DNA from: Microbotryomycetes sp. JL201
Lineage: Eukaryota; Basidiomycota; Microbotryomycetes
Direction: 5' to 3'
Assembly (NCBI GenBank): GCA_033819885.1
Contig: JAQYUZ010000017.1
Span: 62,001 to 126,000 of the forward strand
Length of the DNA stretch: 64,000 nucleotides
Of this stretch, positions 1-11,865 are shown piece after piece (the stretch's first letter is position 1; every line of letters starts with the position of its first letter). The notes beneath the pieces were generated by a model that saw only the letters and a program-made list of their open reading frames with translations, made no database searches and had not been told where the DNA came from. Made by a program: the position numbers and the translations under genes.

Positions 1-774
1 GGTGAGCGGGACAAGTGACGGTTCTGCGTTTTCGTCAAGTGTTCGGTCACGTGCGCCTTGTATGAAATGAATCCAGCGACAGAGTGATTTATAAGCAGGC
101 AATATGATTGCATTCTAGACAAGGTACGAAGAGACAGGAGTGTCGGACCGCATCTGCCAAAGTACTAATTGCGAGACAACAGCCGAGACGCAGGAAAGTC
201 AGCTCGCCTGATTCTCAAAATCACATTTTCTTCGCCCATGCAACAAGGCAGCGCAAGGGAGAGTGACGAGCGTCTGCAGATAGCCGTTCTTAGAATTGTA
301 CATTGTGTTCAGCATCGACGCTTTTCTGCCGTCCGACAGACGCGAAAAGAGAGCTCTTGATTTAGCATGGAATGTGCTTTGTCATCATGGACGCTCGTCT
401 AAGTTCTCTCCCTGTACCTGAGCGCATTGTGCATGTCGACCGATAAGCCACTCACGTCTATTGTTGTCAACAGGATTGGTGAAAAAGCACTTCTAAATTC
501 TTGTGATTCGTTCTAGACTGCCAACACGACAAGCAGATCATGTCAGTCTGGTGTATCAAATGAATAAAGCCCGAAAGTATTGGGCGCAAGAGTCGTCGGC
601 CGCGTTTAATGCCTCAGGAAATTAGGTTTTGGCGACCTGGGTTGTCAATCGCCATCGGCTTTCTTGCTGAAAGTCCTCCGATAGGGGCGACACTGTTGCT
701 CATCACGGGCAAGCACGCAGATCGCAGACTCTTGCGCTCAAACCAAGACAAGAGGGGGCTAGCTTACCTGGGCG
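1..774. other. No gene recognised at left edge
   Basis: Short open frames exist on the + strand here, but none carries a motif, a plausible protein composition or splice continuity into a larger product. The stretch is probably the 3' flank of the pyridoxal kinase gene plus the flank of a gene lying outside the window. No tRNA or obvious repeat was seen. Confidence 0.5.
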
Positions 775-2290
775 CTATAAAGCGATCGCCTGATAAAGGA
801 TGACCGGCTCCAGAATCTCGCGTTGGCTTTGCACGAGCTTGAGCTCCACCATGCGCAACCGCTTGACACGCTCCTCTGCACTCTCGCCGTCGCGCGGAAT
901 GATGGCGTCTGGATAGTGCTTGGCCAACGCAACAGCGTGAGCCCGCGTGCGCGTCAAGATGCCTTGGAGCGACGCAATGGCGAGTTCCGCGACGTGTGCA
1001 AGAGGTGAAACAGGATGAGACGGGGACGCATCGGGGAACCGACCCAAAATCAACGCCGAAAACACGTCGCCAACGCCTTCGTAGTGCTCGGCCAGCTCTG
1101 GAAAAGCGATACCGAACGACACGGTCCTCAGCTGATCATCTTGCGGATCCGACACGATCGTCGAGCCAGAGCAGACGAGCATACGGGCTGACGGGTCTGT
1201 CTGCAATTTGCCAAGGTCAAAGCCAAGGTGTACGAGCTCGTCGCGAGGCAACGAGACAGCCGAAATGATGACGTTTGGTATCCGATACCTGTCATGGAAT
1301 GTGCGCAAAGCAAGACGTAGAGAGGCTGCGTCGAGTATCCTGACGTCTGTGAGCAGTTCGGCCTCGAAATAGTTTGGCGTGGCGCAAGTTGCTTTCGGCA
1401 TGAGCGACTTGTAGATCGGAATGACCGACTCTGAGACGTAGATCCGTCCGTCGTCGCCCATGACGGGATCGAGTACGTAAATGAGGTTGGGGTTGATTGA
1501 CCTCAGCCGATCGACGGACCGCGCGACGACGGAGAGCGCTTCAGCGCCGGGCACATATCCCGTGAGCATGTGTGATTGGCGTAGCAAGCCATTCGCCTGG
1601 GAACGCGTTTGAATGTCAGTATTTCACTTTGCCAGGCGTGTGTGAATATACTGACGTCTAATGCGCTGAAGATGTCTTCCAAGTGCGCGGCGTCAAACTT
1701 GGAGCCGCCCCATCTGCCGTAGCCTGTGGCAGAAGCATGCAGTGTCAGCCAAAACGTGATCCAAGTAGATAGCATCTTGCGACACTACTGGAAAGGGACA
1801 AGAAAGTTACGCGGACCCTTCAGATTGGTTGTTGGACACGAGAAAAGTGTTCGGGCGAGCAAGAAAAAAGAACGGCGTATACGAGGGAGATGAGGCGCGA
1901 GCGGCGAGACGGTTATGCCATGGTTATGAAGACGAAGAGCAGAACGAGTCGCATGTCAGCCATTAGGGTTGCGAGACATGTTGACCGAGGAGAACGGGGA
2001 GAAAGAAAAGAGTCGCGGGCGGCCAAGCGCCAGACTGACCGTGTGGTTACTAAACTCGACCGTGTTGACCTGGTCGACCTCCCAGCCGAGCAGTTGCAAT
2101 GGAAAGCTTGCAGACTTGTTGCCTGGCAGTGCATGCCATGCAGCGCAAAGACAGGGGGCCGTCAGCAACGGACGCACAGGCAGGCAACAGCCGCCGCGAG
2201 CGAGCGATGAGACTGACCGACATATCCTGCGACGACATGTGACTGCACAGACAAGACGCGCTTTTCTTTGAGCGTCACGGTCGGCGTCAT
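775..2290 (-). CDS. Pyridoxal kinase (PdxK/Bud16 family)
   Basis: It phosphorylates pyridoxal, pyridoxine and pyridoxamine to make the cofactor PLP in the cytosol. Four exons were read by eye. Exon 1 starts [20 protein letters not shown], matching the family N-terminus (S-x-QSHVVxGYVGN). Exon 2 gives [17 protein letters not shown] and EFSNHT, exon 3 [10 protein letters not shown], and exon 4 (775-1596) [30 protein letters not shown] and the anion-hole/catalytic [14 protein letters not shown]. Introns 1 and 3 have clean GTCAGT donors. Intron 2, about 310 bases, is unusually long for this window: its obvious GTCAGT donor is out of frame, while GTCTGG four bases on restores the frame and gives NHTVSYGRWGG. 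The gene is divergent from RPB5 with 164 bases between the two ATGs. Family assignment is firm; the intron 2 edge is not. Confidence 0.92.
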
Positions 2291-2454
2291 GTCGACTGGC
2301 GGCAGAGACAAGAGAGGTCGAAGCGTCGCTCAGACTTGACTCTGTCTCACACCGCAAACCCCCGACGCCCACCTGCTTCGATCGTCCTCGACACGATTTT
2401 GCTTTGATCAGCCGCCGTCACGCCCGTCCGTCCATTGTCGCCAGCTTTGCAAAC

Positions 2455-3470
2455 ATGTCCGACGACCAGTCGAGAGAAACAGCCCGACTGTTCCGTGTCT
2501 CGCGCACGATTCACGAGCTCGTCAGGGACAGAGTAAGCTTCTGACTTACGCTAGCCCAAGCGCGCGCTTGTGCACGGCCCGTCCCGGCGGCTGCGAGCGT
2601 TTTTTAAAGGTGCGCCTGTCGCAAAACGGCGCTGACGGTTGCTGTGCTGCACCTGCAGGGGTACCAAATTGCCGACGAGGAAATCACAATGAATCTCGAC
2701 CGCTTCAAGGAGCTGTACGCGTCAGCAGGCGGCGTCGTCGAGTGCGTCCACTGTCTTGGCTCTTGCTCGTTTGGCTTCTGACCTGAGCCTGACATGGTCG
2801 ATCCACTTGCAGCAAAGCACGGCTCAGTTTCAAGGCTCAGGACGACGCAGAGAGCGGCGAAATCTACGTCTTTTACTCTGACGAGGCAGCGGTCGGCATC
2901 AAGACGATGCGCAAGTGAGTGGCGACCTCTCTCCACCGTGCTAACCCTTCTTTGAGACGATCTTCTGGCGGCTAGCTGACACTCGGAGCCCACCTTCAGA
3001 TTCATCTCGATTCTGGAAGAGCAAAAAATCCCAAAAGGTATCTTGATCTACAAGACGAGCATGACGCCATCGGCAAACAAGGTCAGTCGATCGTGCTTGC
3101 GCTGCACCGCTGTTCCATTACGTCTCTGCTTGCATACACGTACTGATACGCTCTCTCTTGGGGTTCGCTTTCCTTGCTTAAACAGGTTATTAGCGCCATG
3201 GCATCTCAGTATCAAATTGAAGCTTTTCCCGAATCTGAACTGCTCGTCAACATCACCCACCACATTCTCGTGCCGAAACATGAAGTTTTGACCAAACAAG
3301 AGAAGCAAGAATTGCTTCAAAAATATAGGCTCAAAGACACTCAGTTGCCGAGGATTCAATTGAGCGACCCGGTCAGTCGGTACTACGGTCTCAAGCGAGG
3401 TCAAGTCGTCAAGATTACTAGGCCGAGTGAGACGAGTGGGAGGTATGTTAGTTACAGGTTGTGCCTCTAG
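2455..3470 (+). CDS. RPB5: RNA polymerase I/II/III shared subunit Rpb5 (RPABC1)
   Basis: Shared subunit of all three nuclear RNA polymerases, sitting in the lower jaw. Five exons (about 2455-2532, 2659-2741, 2813-2914, 3000-3081, 3186-3470) join to about 209 residues, the family's usual size. The N-terminal jaw domain reads [20 protein letters not shown], followed by [16 protein letters not shown]. The conserved C-terminal assembly domain includes [47 protein letters not shown] and the typical ending [13 protein letters not shown]. Introns are 71-126 bases; donors are GTAAGC, GTGCGT, GTGAGT and GTCAGT. The start at 2455 is the ATG just before [11 protein letters not shown]. It shares a 164-base divergent promoter with the pyridoxal kinase gene. 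Confidence 0.96.
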
Positions 3471-3702
3471 GCTATGTTCGCCTTTTCTTTCCTCGCGCCT
3501 CCCATGGTTCTTTTTTCTTGTCTTGGTCTCGTTCCAGTTTTCTCAACTTGTTGTGCAATCAAAGCTCTTTCACGTGCACTCTGTTCGACTAGTGGATACA
3601 CTACGGTCTTGTTATATTATGCCAGTCCGTCAAACAGAAAAACAAAAACCGAAACACACAGACAAAAGGCTACGCGCACACACGCACAGACTCGGATGAC
3701 AC

Positions 3703-5911
3703 TCAAGCCTTCTTAGGAGGCAGTGCAGGCTCGAAATCGTCACCGTAAACAAAATCTCTAACAGCCTTTGTCTGACTAGCGACGTCTCCTTGCGGGATCC
3801 TGTTCGTATTCAAAAAGCAACGATGAGCGCCGTCTGCCTCCCAAGACAAGCCAAAAGCCGAGAGTGGGACAATGATATACGACACTCACTCAAATTTGGG
3901 ATGCCACCAACCATCAACGAGTTGAAAGAACCTAGGTTGGTGTTTTTCGCCAGATTCGTCACGTTGCCTGGCTGCTTCTCTCTGCGCATCTTCAATCTTT
4001 GTCTTGGCATCCGTTGCTGCGTCCAAGTCTTTGGCTTTAATCGCGGCCGTCACCTTGATCCACAGACTGACAAGGCAAAGCAAACAAAGAAGGGAGGGAC
4101 AGAAAACATCAGTACCCTAGTACCTTGACGGGCCGACAGCCATCCTGAGAATCAAGGGACTGACTTTCGCGACTCGTTCCAAGCCTGCTTGTCCTCAGGA
4201 GCTACCGTTTTTGCAGCAACTTTTTCCGCATGCGCATCAAAGAAGGTCTCCTTGCCGTGGCCCTAGACAAGTTAGGCAACAATCAGTATCATGCTCTGCT
4301 GTAAAGGACTGAGCACCGACCTTGCGCGATAGCTCCATCGTGTCGCTCCAGCTTCCCGAGATTTCGCCAACTTCGCCCTTTGGCCCTCTCAACTTGCCGG
4401 AGATGGCATTGTCTAGACAGCAGCGCACACAAAGTAGCAAGGATCAGGACACCATCATGCTGAATTGGTTTCAAAGAGCGAGCACTCACAAGTGCCGGTA
4501 AAGAACCCTTTCGTTTTGAAATCAATGTCGCAGTGCAAGCCTGTCTCTTCGTTCTTGACAACGGCTTGGTCACCAAGTTCGAGAACCATCTGTAGACATC
4601 TTGTCAGGCCGCAAGGTAGGTACCGAAGACATCGTGTGCGCAAATCGTACCTTGCCAAACAAGATGCCGCGCGCGTACCTGATTCGTGTCAAGAAAGTTA
4701 GCCGACGACACCCTCGCTCGATCAAATCGAAGGCAGACGCACATGTTGGGCATCGTAATCTGATACTCGCCATCTTCCGGACGGCTCAAAAACTTGACCT
4801 TGTTCTCGCCCTCCATGACTGACCGATTTGAGCGTCAGCAGCAGAACTGGCACGAGCGGGGCTCATTCCATGCGCTCGAAAGAAAAGAAGATCTCACTTG
4901 TTGCGGCAGAATTGCCTAAGAACTTGGACTTTGGTCGAAGCTCGCCGTACAGTTCCAAGTCAGTATCGGGTGAGGCAAAGTACCTGTTCGTTGCGCCGAT
5001 ATGAAGTGACAGTGAGCGAGTGTCCGCTCAGCAGTTGCCGATACTGCTCACCAAGCCGAGATTGGTGGATGATGCGAAACTTGCTCTGCGACGTAATAGG
5101 CGACTGAACCGTCCGGATAGTCGTACCGACATCTGAAAAACTCGCCCAAGATTGGATTGTAGCTGAGTGGCACGATCGTTGTCAGCTGTGCTCGGTCCGT
5201 TCAAACAAATGATACGCTTACGGTTTTTTGACGCCCTTTGGCTTGATGTGCCATCCGGCGAGGTAGTACCGCAACACTTCAAGGAATCGATCTTCTGCCG
5301 AGTCCAGTTTTGAAACGCTGCGCGCCGGGATGTCATGCGGTCAGTTGGAGTCTGCCGGTGACGACATGCTTCGGCCGACGAACCCGTGTAGAATGTCGGG
5401 ATGCGAGTGGAAATCAGTGATTCGCTCGAGCATGGACCGAGGCTCGAGCACGAAACTGTTCGCCGATAGCAGACTTTGGTGAGTGACAGCACGAGAGGCC
5501 CACCATCTGCAAGTGCTCACACTGGCAATGTGATTTTGCTCAGGTCCATGCCGATTGAGAGCTGCTTGACGATTGCGAGAAGCACTAGGGGGTTGACGAG
5601 AAGGAAGAGGGTGAAAGACACGTGTGATGAGTTCAAACAAGGACGACACATTGGTTAGCCAGGTTGCTGGAGAGAGCATGTGCGCCACAGGCCGTCAACT
5701 GACTGTTCTTGGGTTCCTCGTCCAGGACTCTGGGCAGAATGGAATGCCAGCCGTTCGACAGTCACAATGAGCACGATGAGCGCATACTGACGCGAGTCTG
5801 AGTGCACGAGACTGACTCTGTGTCTTCTGGTGCGCCCTCTGGTGCCTTGTCATTGGCCGAGCCGGACGCGGTGGGCGGGTGCCCGCCTTTGATGATGGAT
5901 GACAGACCCAT
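3703..5911 (-). CDS. Oxysterol-binding protein, short Kes1/Osh4-like type
   Basis: Lipid-exchange protein that moves sterol (and PI4P in the Kes1 class) between membranes. Many short introns split it. Read in order: MGLSSIIKGGHPPTASGS (start 5911), a linker, IVKQLSIGMDLSKITLPV, FVLEPRSMLERITDFHSHPD, then NPILGEFFRCRYDYPDGS and the family fingerprint EQVSHHPPISAW. Further on come ITMPNM, LELGDQAVV, DIDFKTKGFFTGT, LRGPKGEVGEISGSWSDTM, WIKVTAAIKAKDLDAATDAK and KHQPRFFQLVDGWWHP. It ends in PALPPKKA before the stop at 3703. No PH or ankyrin domain is visible and there is little room for one, so this is a 'short' ORP. The N-terminal exon joins between roughly 5600 and 5800 are my least certain. It converges on RPB5 with 232 bases between stops. 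Confidence 0.9.
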
Positions 5912-6354
5912 TGCTCGCGTTCACGCCGTCGCTTCTTGTCGAACGAGTCCTTTGTCTCGTTTGGTGGCGCGGGATGGTAGACTGCAACCCTTGTCGGCGC
6001 GGATGAGCTGCAGACAGCAAGCTGCGCACGCGCGTCATCGGCCGTCGTCAGCGACCCTTGTGCGGGCATACATAATCTCTTGCACCACCTTGCAGCCTTT
6101 GAACGCACCGATCAAGCTGAGCACAAGTGAGAATGGGCTCCAATAGCAGCACCGTGTGGGGGAATGCGCAGATCGCCCGCGCGTCCTCGGCGGCGAACTC
6201 GCTCTTCAACACAGCGCTGCTCCAAACTGAACCGTCGAACACGGTTTCAAGGATTTGAATTTCATTGTCCGCCAGAGGCTGTGCTCGTTTTTGATTTTCT
6301 ACAGTGCCAACTTCCTGAAACTCCTGTTTTGTTTTGATCAGGTACTTTGCGGCA

Positions 6355-8147
6355 CTACGCCAGGCCCTTCCTTGCTTGCGCTGCTGTGATGAAAGCGGCA
6401 TAACTCCATGTCAAGTCTCTTGCCCCACGACCTTCACCAGTGGTTCTACAAGACCTCAAAGTCAGCTTTCAGAGCACTCGTAAGGCGCCGTGGCTATCTA
6501 GCAAACTCACCGATGAAACTGTTCGTTCATAGACCCATTCACGCGAACGAAATCTTGCACGACTTGAACGAACTGGTCTGCCATCCTTCGTTGACCGCGC
6601 ACAATCTTTCTCAAGTCTGTCGAACCAGGAACGAGCTGTACATGCTCATTAAACGGGACATGGATGAACCGCGAGTACCAATCCCTTGCGCGAGGCTCGA
6701 TCGTAAAGTTTGTGCGCAGGCGACTCAGAGCTCTCGAAGACCGATATAACAGTTCGGCAGCCGACAGCGTGCAGAGGTACCAAGGGTGGCCCTCGCTTAG
6801 ACCAATGCCGTCGTATTGATCAGAGTCGTATCTTCCGAGAGCGGGCACGGTCCTACCCTGATTGATCGGATACAGTGGCAGAAACACTTTGATGATTTTG
6901 TCGAGCGTCGCAAAAACTCGACTGTCAAGCTCCCAAGTCGTACCTTTGCCCGAGTGCAATACGGCCAGCAGCACAGCCGTGTCAAGCTCCGACTTTTTAC
7001 CGTACGTCGTATCGCTCAATTGGTCAGGGTTTGCCTCGTTCGCGTTGCCTTGTGTGTGGTTCACAGTGACTCGAATGCGTCCACTCTCTTCAGACCAGAA
7101 TTCGTCAATTGTTTTGGAGACTTTGGCTGCTTCTGCGGCATAATAAACAGCCGCTCCGTGATCGCCAAGTGCCATCGCCAGTGAAGCTCCATCGTGCAGG
7201 GCGCGGTGCACGCTCATTTGCGTGTAAAAGTGCTGTCCGCGCACTTCTTCCCACACTATCGGTCCAAGTATTAGCACACATGACCTCTTACAGTCAGAAA
7301 TAGAGCTTGTTACTGACGGTCACAGCCGGGTGCTGTCCAATGGTGGCTGACGTATTCCAAGTCCGCCTTGATCACAGACTCTGTCGGCAATTTGCTGTCG
7401 TACAAGACACTCTTGACAAAGTTCTTGTCCTGGTCAGTGCCCGATTTGAGCAATTGACGGGCAAACGAAATCAGAGTGATTGCTCTCAGTGCCGGACCAT
7501 CAGGCTGTGGTCTGCACCAAGCGTCGGTAAAAGCCGTCCCGTCGACATTGTATTTGACGTCGCCGAGCCCACCGGTGTGGTAATTGCCGATGACGGTGTC
7601 CAAGTGCTGCAGTTCTGTGAGCGCTGGTCAGCACAAGAGGAACGCGGGAACTTGGGACTTCGAGCGAGGTCTTACTTTGCGATTCGTTGACGTAGTCGTC
7701 AATCTCGGAACGAAAGTGGCCACTCTTTTTGAACTGGTCTACGAGGGTGTGCATGACGAGTGCGCTGTCTCGTGTCCACTGAAACCAGTAGTTCGGTTCG
7801 AATCTGCTTGGACTGGCGACGATGCAGCCCGGGTCCGTCTCGGGCGGGTGAATGTTCTCGAGGAGCCTGTACCAGCAAGTGCGCTCCTGTTTGTCTATGA
7901 ACATTGACAGCGGCAGCTGCCGTGGATCTGACTGCTGTCCGAGGACGACGTCATTGACAAACGCCTTGCCGCGCTCTGCCACCCCTTGAGCGAGCCATGC
8001 TAGGTCCCGAGGGACTTGTTGTACCTGGAAATCCTGCACGTAAGCCTTTGCCGTGTCAATCCTGTCTGCGCTGCTGGTGACGGCTGCTGCTGCGACGCCG
8101 ACGACGAGCATGGCGGTTGAGAGGATGCATGCTTTCGCGCCAGGCAT
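6355..8147 (-). CDS. Glucoamylase, glycoside hydrolase family 15
   Basis: Secreted or vacuolar exo-hydrolase releasing glucose from starch or glycogen ends. The start at 8147 gives MPGAKACILSTAMLVVGVAA, a good signal peptide; ATGs further upstream would put a basic stretch in front of it. The catalytic (alpha/alpha)6 barrel shows NYWFQWTRDSALVMH, HTGGLGDVKYNVDGTAF, PDGPALRAI, LWEEVRGQHFYTQMSVHRAL (the general acid Glu lies in LWEE), GLSEGHPWYLCTLSAAELLY and the end block TTGEGRGARDLTWSYAAF, where the Glu of TGE matches the catalytic base. Translation stops about 11 residues after that block, so there is no C-terminal starch-binding domain (CBM20). Several short introns, for example one before LWEEV near 7270-7310. 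Divergent from DBP3 across 306 bases. Confidence 0.93.
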
Positions 8148-8453
8148 ACCCGAGTCCCTACTGCCGCGCGCTGGTCGGTTCGCACGTGCTTGCTGCATTC
8201 GTGGACTCTGTTCGGACGCGGAGCGAGCAAGACGACGAGCGGCCCGAGCGCGGACGGTCAAAGCTGCGGCTGCTGCGGGCCGCGACTTTTTTGAACGAGC
8301 GGCGCTGTGTCGCGGCGCCTGTCTTTGCATCACCTCAGTGCCCAAGACACTTATACACTTCCACTCGGACAGACCACTGTTCAACAGACGAAGCAAGATT
8401 CTCATCCGCCAGTCTACTGCCTAGCGTTTCGTTCACTGCATCCGTTTCGAAAA

Positions 8454-10540
8454 ATGTCGGTCGCACCAAACTCGACAACGACGACACCGCCGCTGTCGGA
8501 CGCCGACAAGGCCGCCAAGAAGCAGGCCAAAAGGGAGCGCAAGATGGCCAAAAAGGCAGCAAAGGAGCAAGAGGCGGCGGCCGCAGCAGCGTCCGAGTTG
8601 TCAAAGCCGGCCGCGTCTGCAGCTGTGACCGCAGACGATGTCACATCATCGAGCAAGAAGCGCAAAGCTGACGAGACTGAAGAGGAACGCAAAGCGCGAA
8701 AGGCAGCGAAAAAGGCAAAAAAAGAGGCGCGCAAGGCCGAAACAAAGCCCGACGGCGACGACGACGCCACCGAAGCGCACGCAGCTGCCTCGCTGGGGGC
8801 GCCTGCTTCATCACCGGCCGAAGTACAAGCGTTCATCAAAGACAACAACATCTCGTACGAGCCAGAGACCGCAGCAAAGCAGTTTGCCCCGGTCTTGTCT
8901 TTCGCCAACTTGCCACTTGATGATGGTCTCCGCAAAGGTCTCGCAGGCTTTTCAAAACCAACTCCGATCCAGAGCGCGTCTTTCCCTATCACAATGGCAG
9001 GACGGGACGTCGTTGGTATCGCCGAGACCGGGTGAGTTGTTGCCACCTGACGTTTGCGCTCGAGATTAATCTGAGAACTGCCGTTGCAGGTCTGGCAAGA
9101 CTGTCGCATTCGGCGTCCCAGCCATCTCGCACATTTTGTCTCTGCCCTCGTCGTCAAAGGCAAACAAAAATCCGATTTCTTGCCTCGTCGTTGCACCGAC
9201 TCGCGAACTGGCCATGCAAACGCACAACAACCTCGCTGCCGTTGCCTCAAACATTCCTTCTGTCTCTTCAATCTGCATTTACGGCGGCGTATCCAAAGAC
9301 GACCAGAAGAAGCAACTCCGCAAGCAAGGACCGCGCATCGTCGTCGGCACTCCTGGTCGAATCCTCGACTTGGCGAGCGAAGGCGCCCTCGACCTGAGCC
9401 ACGTCAGCTGGCTCGTGTTGGACGAAGCCGATCGTATGCTCGACAAGGGTTTCGAGAATGATATCCGCGAGATCATCAAAAAGTGCATGCCATCACCGAC
9501 AAAGCCAATCGGCACGGCGGCTGCAAACGGTCAAAAACCTCAAGCAAGGATCGTGAGTCGTTTGAGATGCGCTGCGAATTATGGCGACAACGAGTTCTGA
9601 CATTTCCTTCCAGACTTGCATGTTTTCGGCCACCTGGCCACAATCTGTCCGCCGTCTCGCGGCCGACTTTATGTGCCACCCAATCAGGATCACTGTCGGT
9701 GCTGACGAGCTTACGGCCAACTCGCGAGTCGAGCAAGTCGTCCACGTTCTGCAAGACGGTCGCGAGAAAGAGCGACGACTGCTAGGCGTTTTGAACGAGC
9801 ACGGTTTCACCCGCTCGGGCAAAGGACGTCAAGGCGGCGGCGGCTCTGGCGCAGATCGAGAAAAAGCTCTCGTGTTTGCTTTGTACAAGAAGGAGGCGAC
9901 ACGCGTCACAGAGTTCCTGCAGCGTAACGGGTACCAAGTCGGCTGCATTCAAGGCGATATGAGTCAGGAGAAGCGGACGCAGAGCTTGCAAGATTTCAAA
10001 AATGGCACGGTGCAGCTGCTCGTTGCCACGGGTGGGTTGAACGTTAAATTTTCACTGGGATCGCGGGTCTGATACACCCTTTTGAACAGATGTGGCCGCC
10101 CGTGGTCTCGATATCCCCAAAGTCGAGCTCGTCGTAAACCAGACATTCCCGCTGACAATCGAAGACGTAAGTGCGCATTTCCTCGTTCAACGTGGGCAAC
10201 TCTGACGCGCCTATCCCATTCGCCAGTACATTCATCGCATCGGACGAACTGGACGAGCCGGCAGGACGGGCAAATCGGTCACGTTCTTTACTGAAGCAGA
10301 CAAGGCACATGCTGGCGAGTTGATCCGAGTCTTGAAAGATGGTGGGCACAACGTGCCCGAGGGTCTCGATCAATGGGGCACGACGATCAAAAAGGCTACG
10401 CATTCGAGGTCAGTATAGCCCTCGCACAGCTGGAGGCAACCGGTACGCTGATCGTTTTTTCTTTCTTCTTGGTTGACAGCTATGGCGCTCACTACCGTGA
10501 CGATATCAAGGGCACGGCCAAAAAGATCAAATTCGACTGA
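8454..10540 (+). CDS. DBP3: DEAD-box RNA helicase Dbp3
   Basis: ATP-dependent nucleolar RNA helicase of 60S pre-rRNA processing. The N-terminal ~150 residues are Lys/Ala/Glu-rich ([16 protein letters not shown]), a typical nucleolar tail. Core motifs in order: Q motif GFSKPTPIQ, motif I ETGSGKT (spanning an intron at 9032-9089), Ia [14 protein letters not shown], motif II DEAD in [13 protein letters not shown], motif [24 protein letters not shown] and [13 protein letters not shown]. Five introns or so; the donor at 9032 is GTGAGT. Best match is Dbp3 rather than other DEAD proteins because of the basic tail, the LxFxxLPLD lead-in before the Q motif and the C-terminus [21 protein letters not shown] at 8454 follows AAA, a good context. 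The stop is only 97 bases from that of the next (-) gene. Confidence 0.93.
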
Positions 10541-10637
10541 TTTTTGTCACGCCTGCCACTTCTTTCTGGTCTCTCGACCTGTATGCATAGCGCTCTCGGA
10601 CAGAATTTTTAGACTGTGCTTGTACTATCACACCTGC

Positions 10638-11771
10638 TCACAAGAAGAGTCCAAGGTCCTCGTTCCATCCAAGTATTTTCGCATCAACGTTGATGGTAGC
10701 TAGCGCTTCGGACAGAGTCCAGTTAGTGTTTTGCGACATGATTGGTCCGCTCCTGGGAACGAAATCTTCACGCAACGAGTGTTTCTCAGAGTTGCTAGGG
10801 GCCAGCTCAGCTTGGACCGATTGCAAAGTCGAGTTCAAACTGTCTTGAAACCGCTTGACAGCGGATTTGTCCATGTCGATCGAGTGGCCTTTGGCTTGCC
10901 TGATCATATCGTTCACTTCGCGCACCAGGTCGTCTTCGGAGTCCGAATCGAGGTCATCTGATTGACCTCGGGCATCGATCGAGTCGCCGAAGGACATGGC
11001 TTTCTGCTCGTCGCGAGGTTCTTTGTCGTCACTGTTCGATGGTTCACAGACCTGAAAGAACTTTTTGGCAGCGACTCTTGCTCACGGAAAATAAAAGTAG
11101 AGTAAATTTGCGACGTCGTCCAAATCGCGATTTGGCGACACTCACCGACCGACTCTTTTCCACTTTTCGCATTCTTGATCAAGCCACTTGAGACTGAACG
11201 GATCCCCAGTACAATCTCTGTCCGTTGCTCGTTGAATTTTCAAGCCTTGGTCGAGCGTCTTCACTCTATGTTCGTAGATGGTGTATGCACTTTTTTCATG
11301 TCGGGGAACAGTCAACAAGTCGTTCTGGAGCTTGATCGAACGAGGAACCGAAAATTCGGTGAAAGTTGTCTGTAAGGAATCGGCGGAAGGCTCGGGAGAC
11401 GCCGCGCGATGTAGTGCTCGAAATGTAGGCAAGTCCTCCTCGTCATCGCTCGTGGGATTGAACGTAAAAATTGAGCGTGACGAGGAAACCGGAGGTGAGC
11501 TTGACGCTGGACCGACTGGACAGTGCTTTTTGAAAGCCGCTCGGACACCATGTCGGATCATGAACGAGTTAGAGCGTTTGCGGTTCATTCGAAAGGGTGC
11601 GGCTGAACTTTGAGACCAGGTCTGAGTAGAGTGCGGTGGCGACAGCTGCGCTTGTGCCACCGACGTGGACACGTCAGGCGAACTCGGCGCAAATGTCGTA
11701 CACATGCCCGTTGGTGTCGTAGGCGCCATATTCTGGTGCAAAGGTGGGTATGGCACCGGCGGATAGCTCAT
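10638..11771 (-). CDS. Unknown protein, Ser/Pro-rich with acidic C-terminal region
   Basis: I do not recognise the family. The N-terminus is Pro/Ser/Thr-rich (MSYPPVPYPPLHQNMAP) with a basic patch FRMNRKRSNSFMIRHGVRAA, then DDEEDLPTFRALHRAASPEP. A mid-region (IYEHRVKTLDQGLKIQRA, SLKWLDQECEKWKRV) looks helical. One intron (about 11043-11145, donor GTGAGT, acceptor CTTTCAG) joins it to CEPSNSDDKEPRDEQ and an acidic run LDSDSEDDLVREVNDMIRQA. Composition suggests a phosphorylated, partly disordered nuclear or cytoskeletal protein; that is inference. About 340 residues, no signal peptide or membrane segment. The ATG at 11771 was chosen because the frame upstream has no better start. Confidence 0.7.
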
Positions 11772-11865
11772 GGTCAAAGAGAGGAAAGGGAAAGAGTCGA
11801 CGAGCGACCGATTTACTGCCCCCCTCAGTAGACAAGGAGGAACGGAAAAAATTAAAAATCCTAAT

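Noticed and set aside
8414-9271. Long antisense frame over the DBP3 5' part
   Set aside because: Complement of the Ala/Lys-rich helicase N-terminus; crosses a real intron without splice signals on its own strand.
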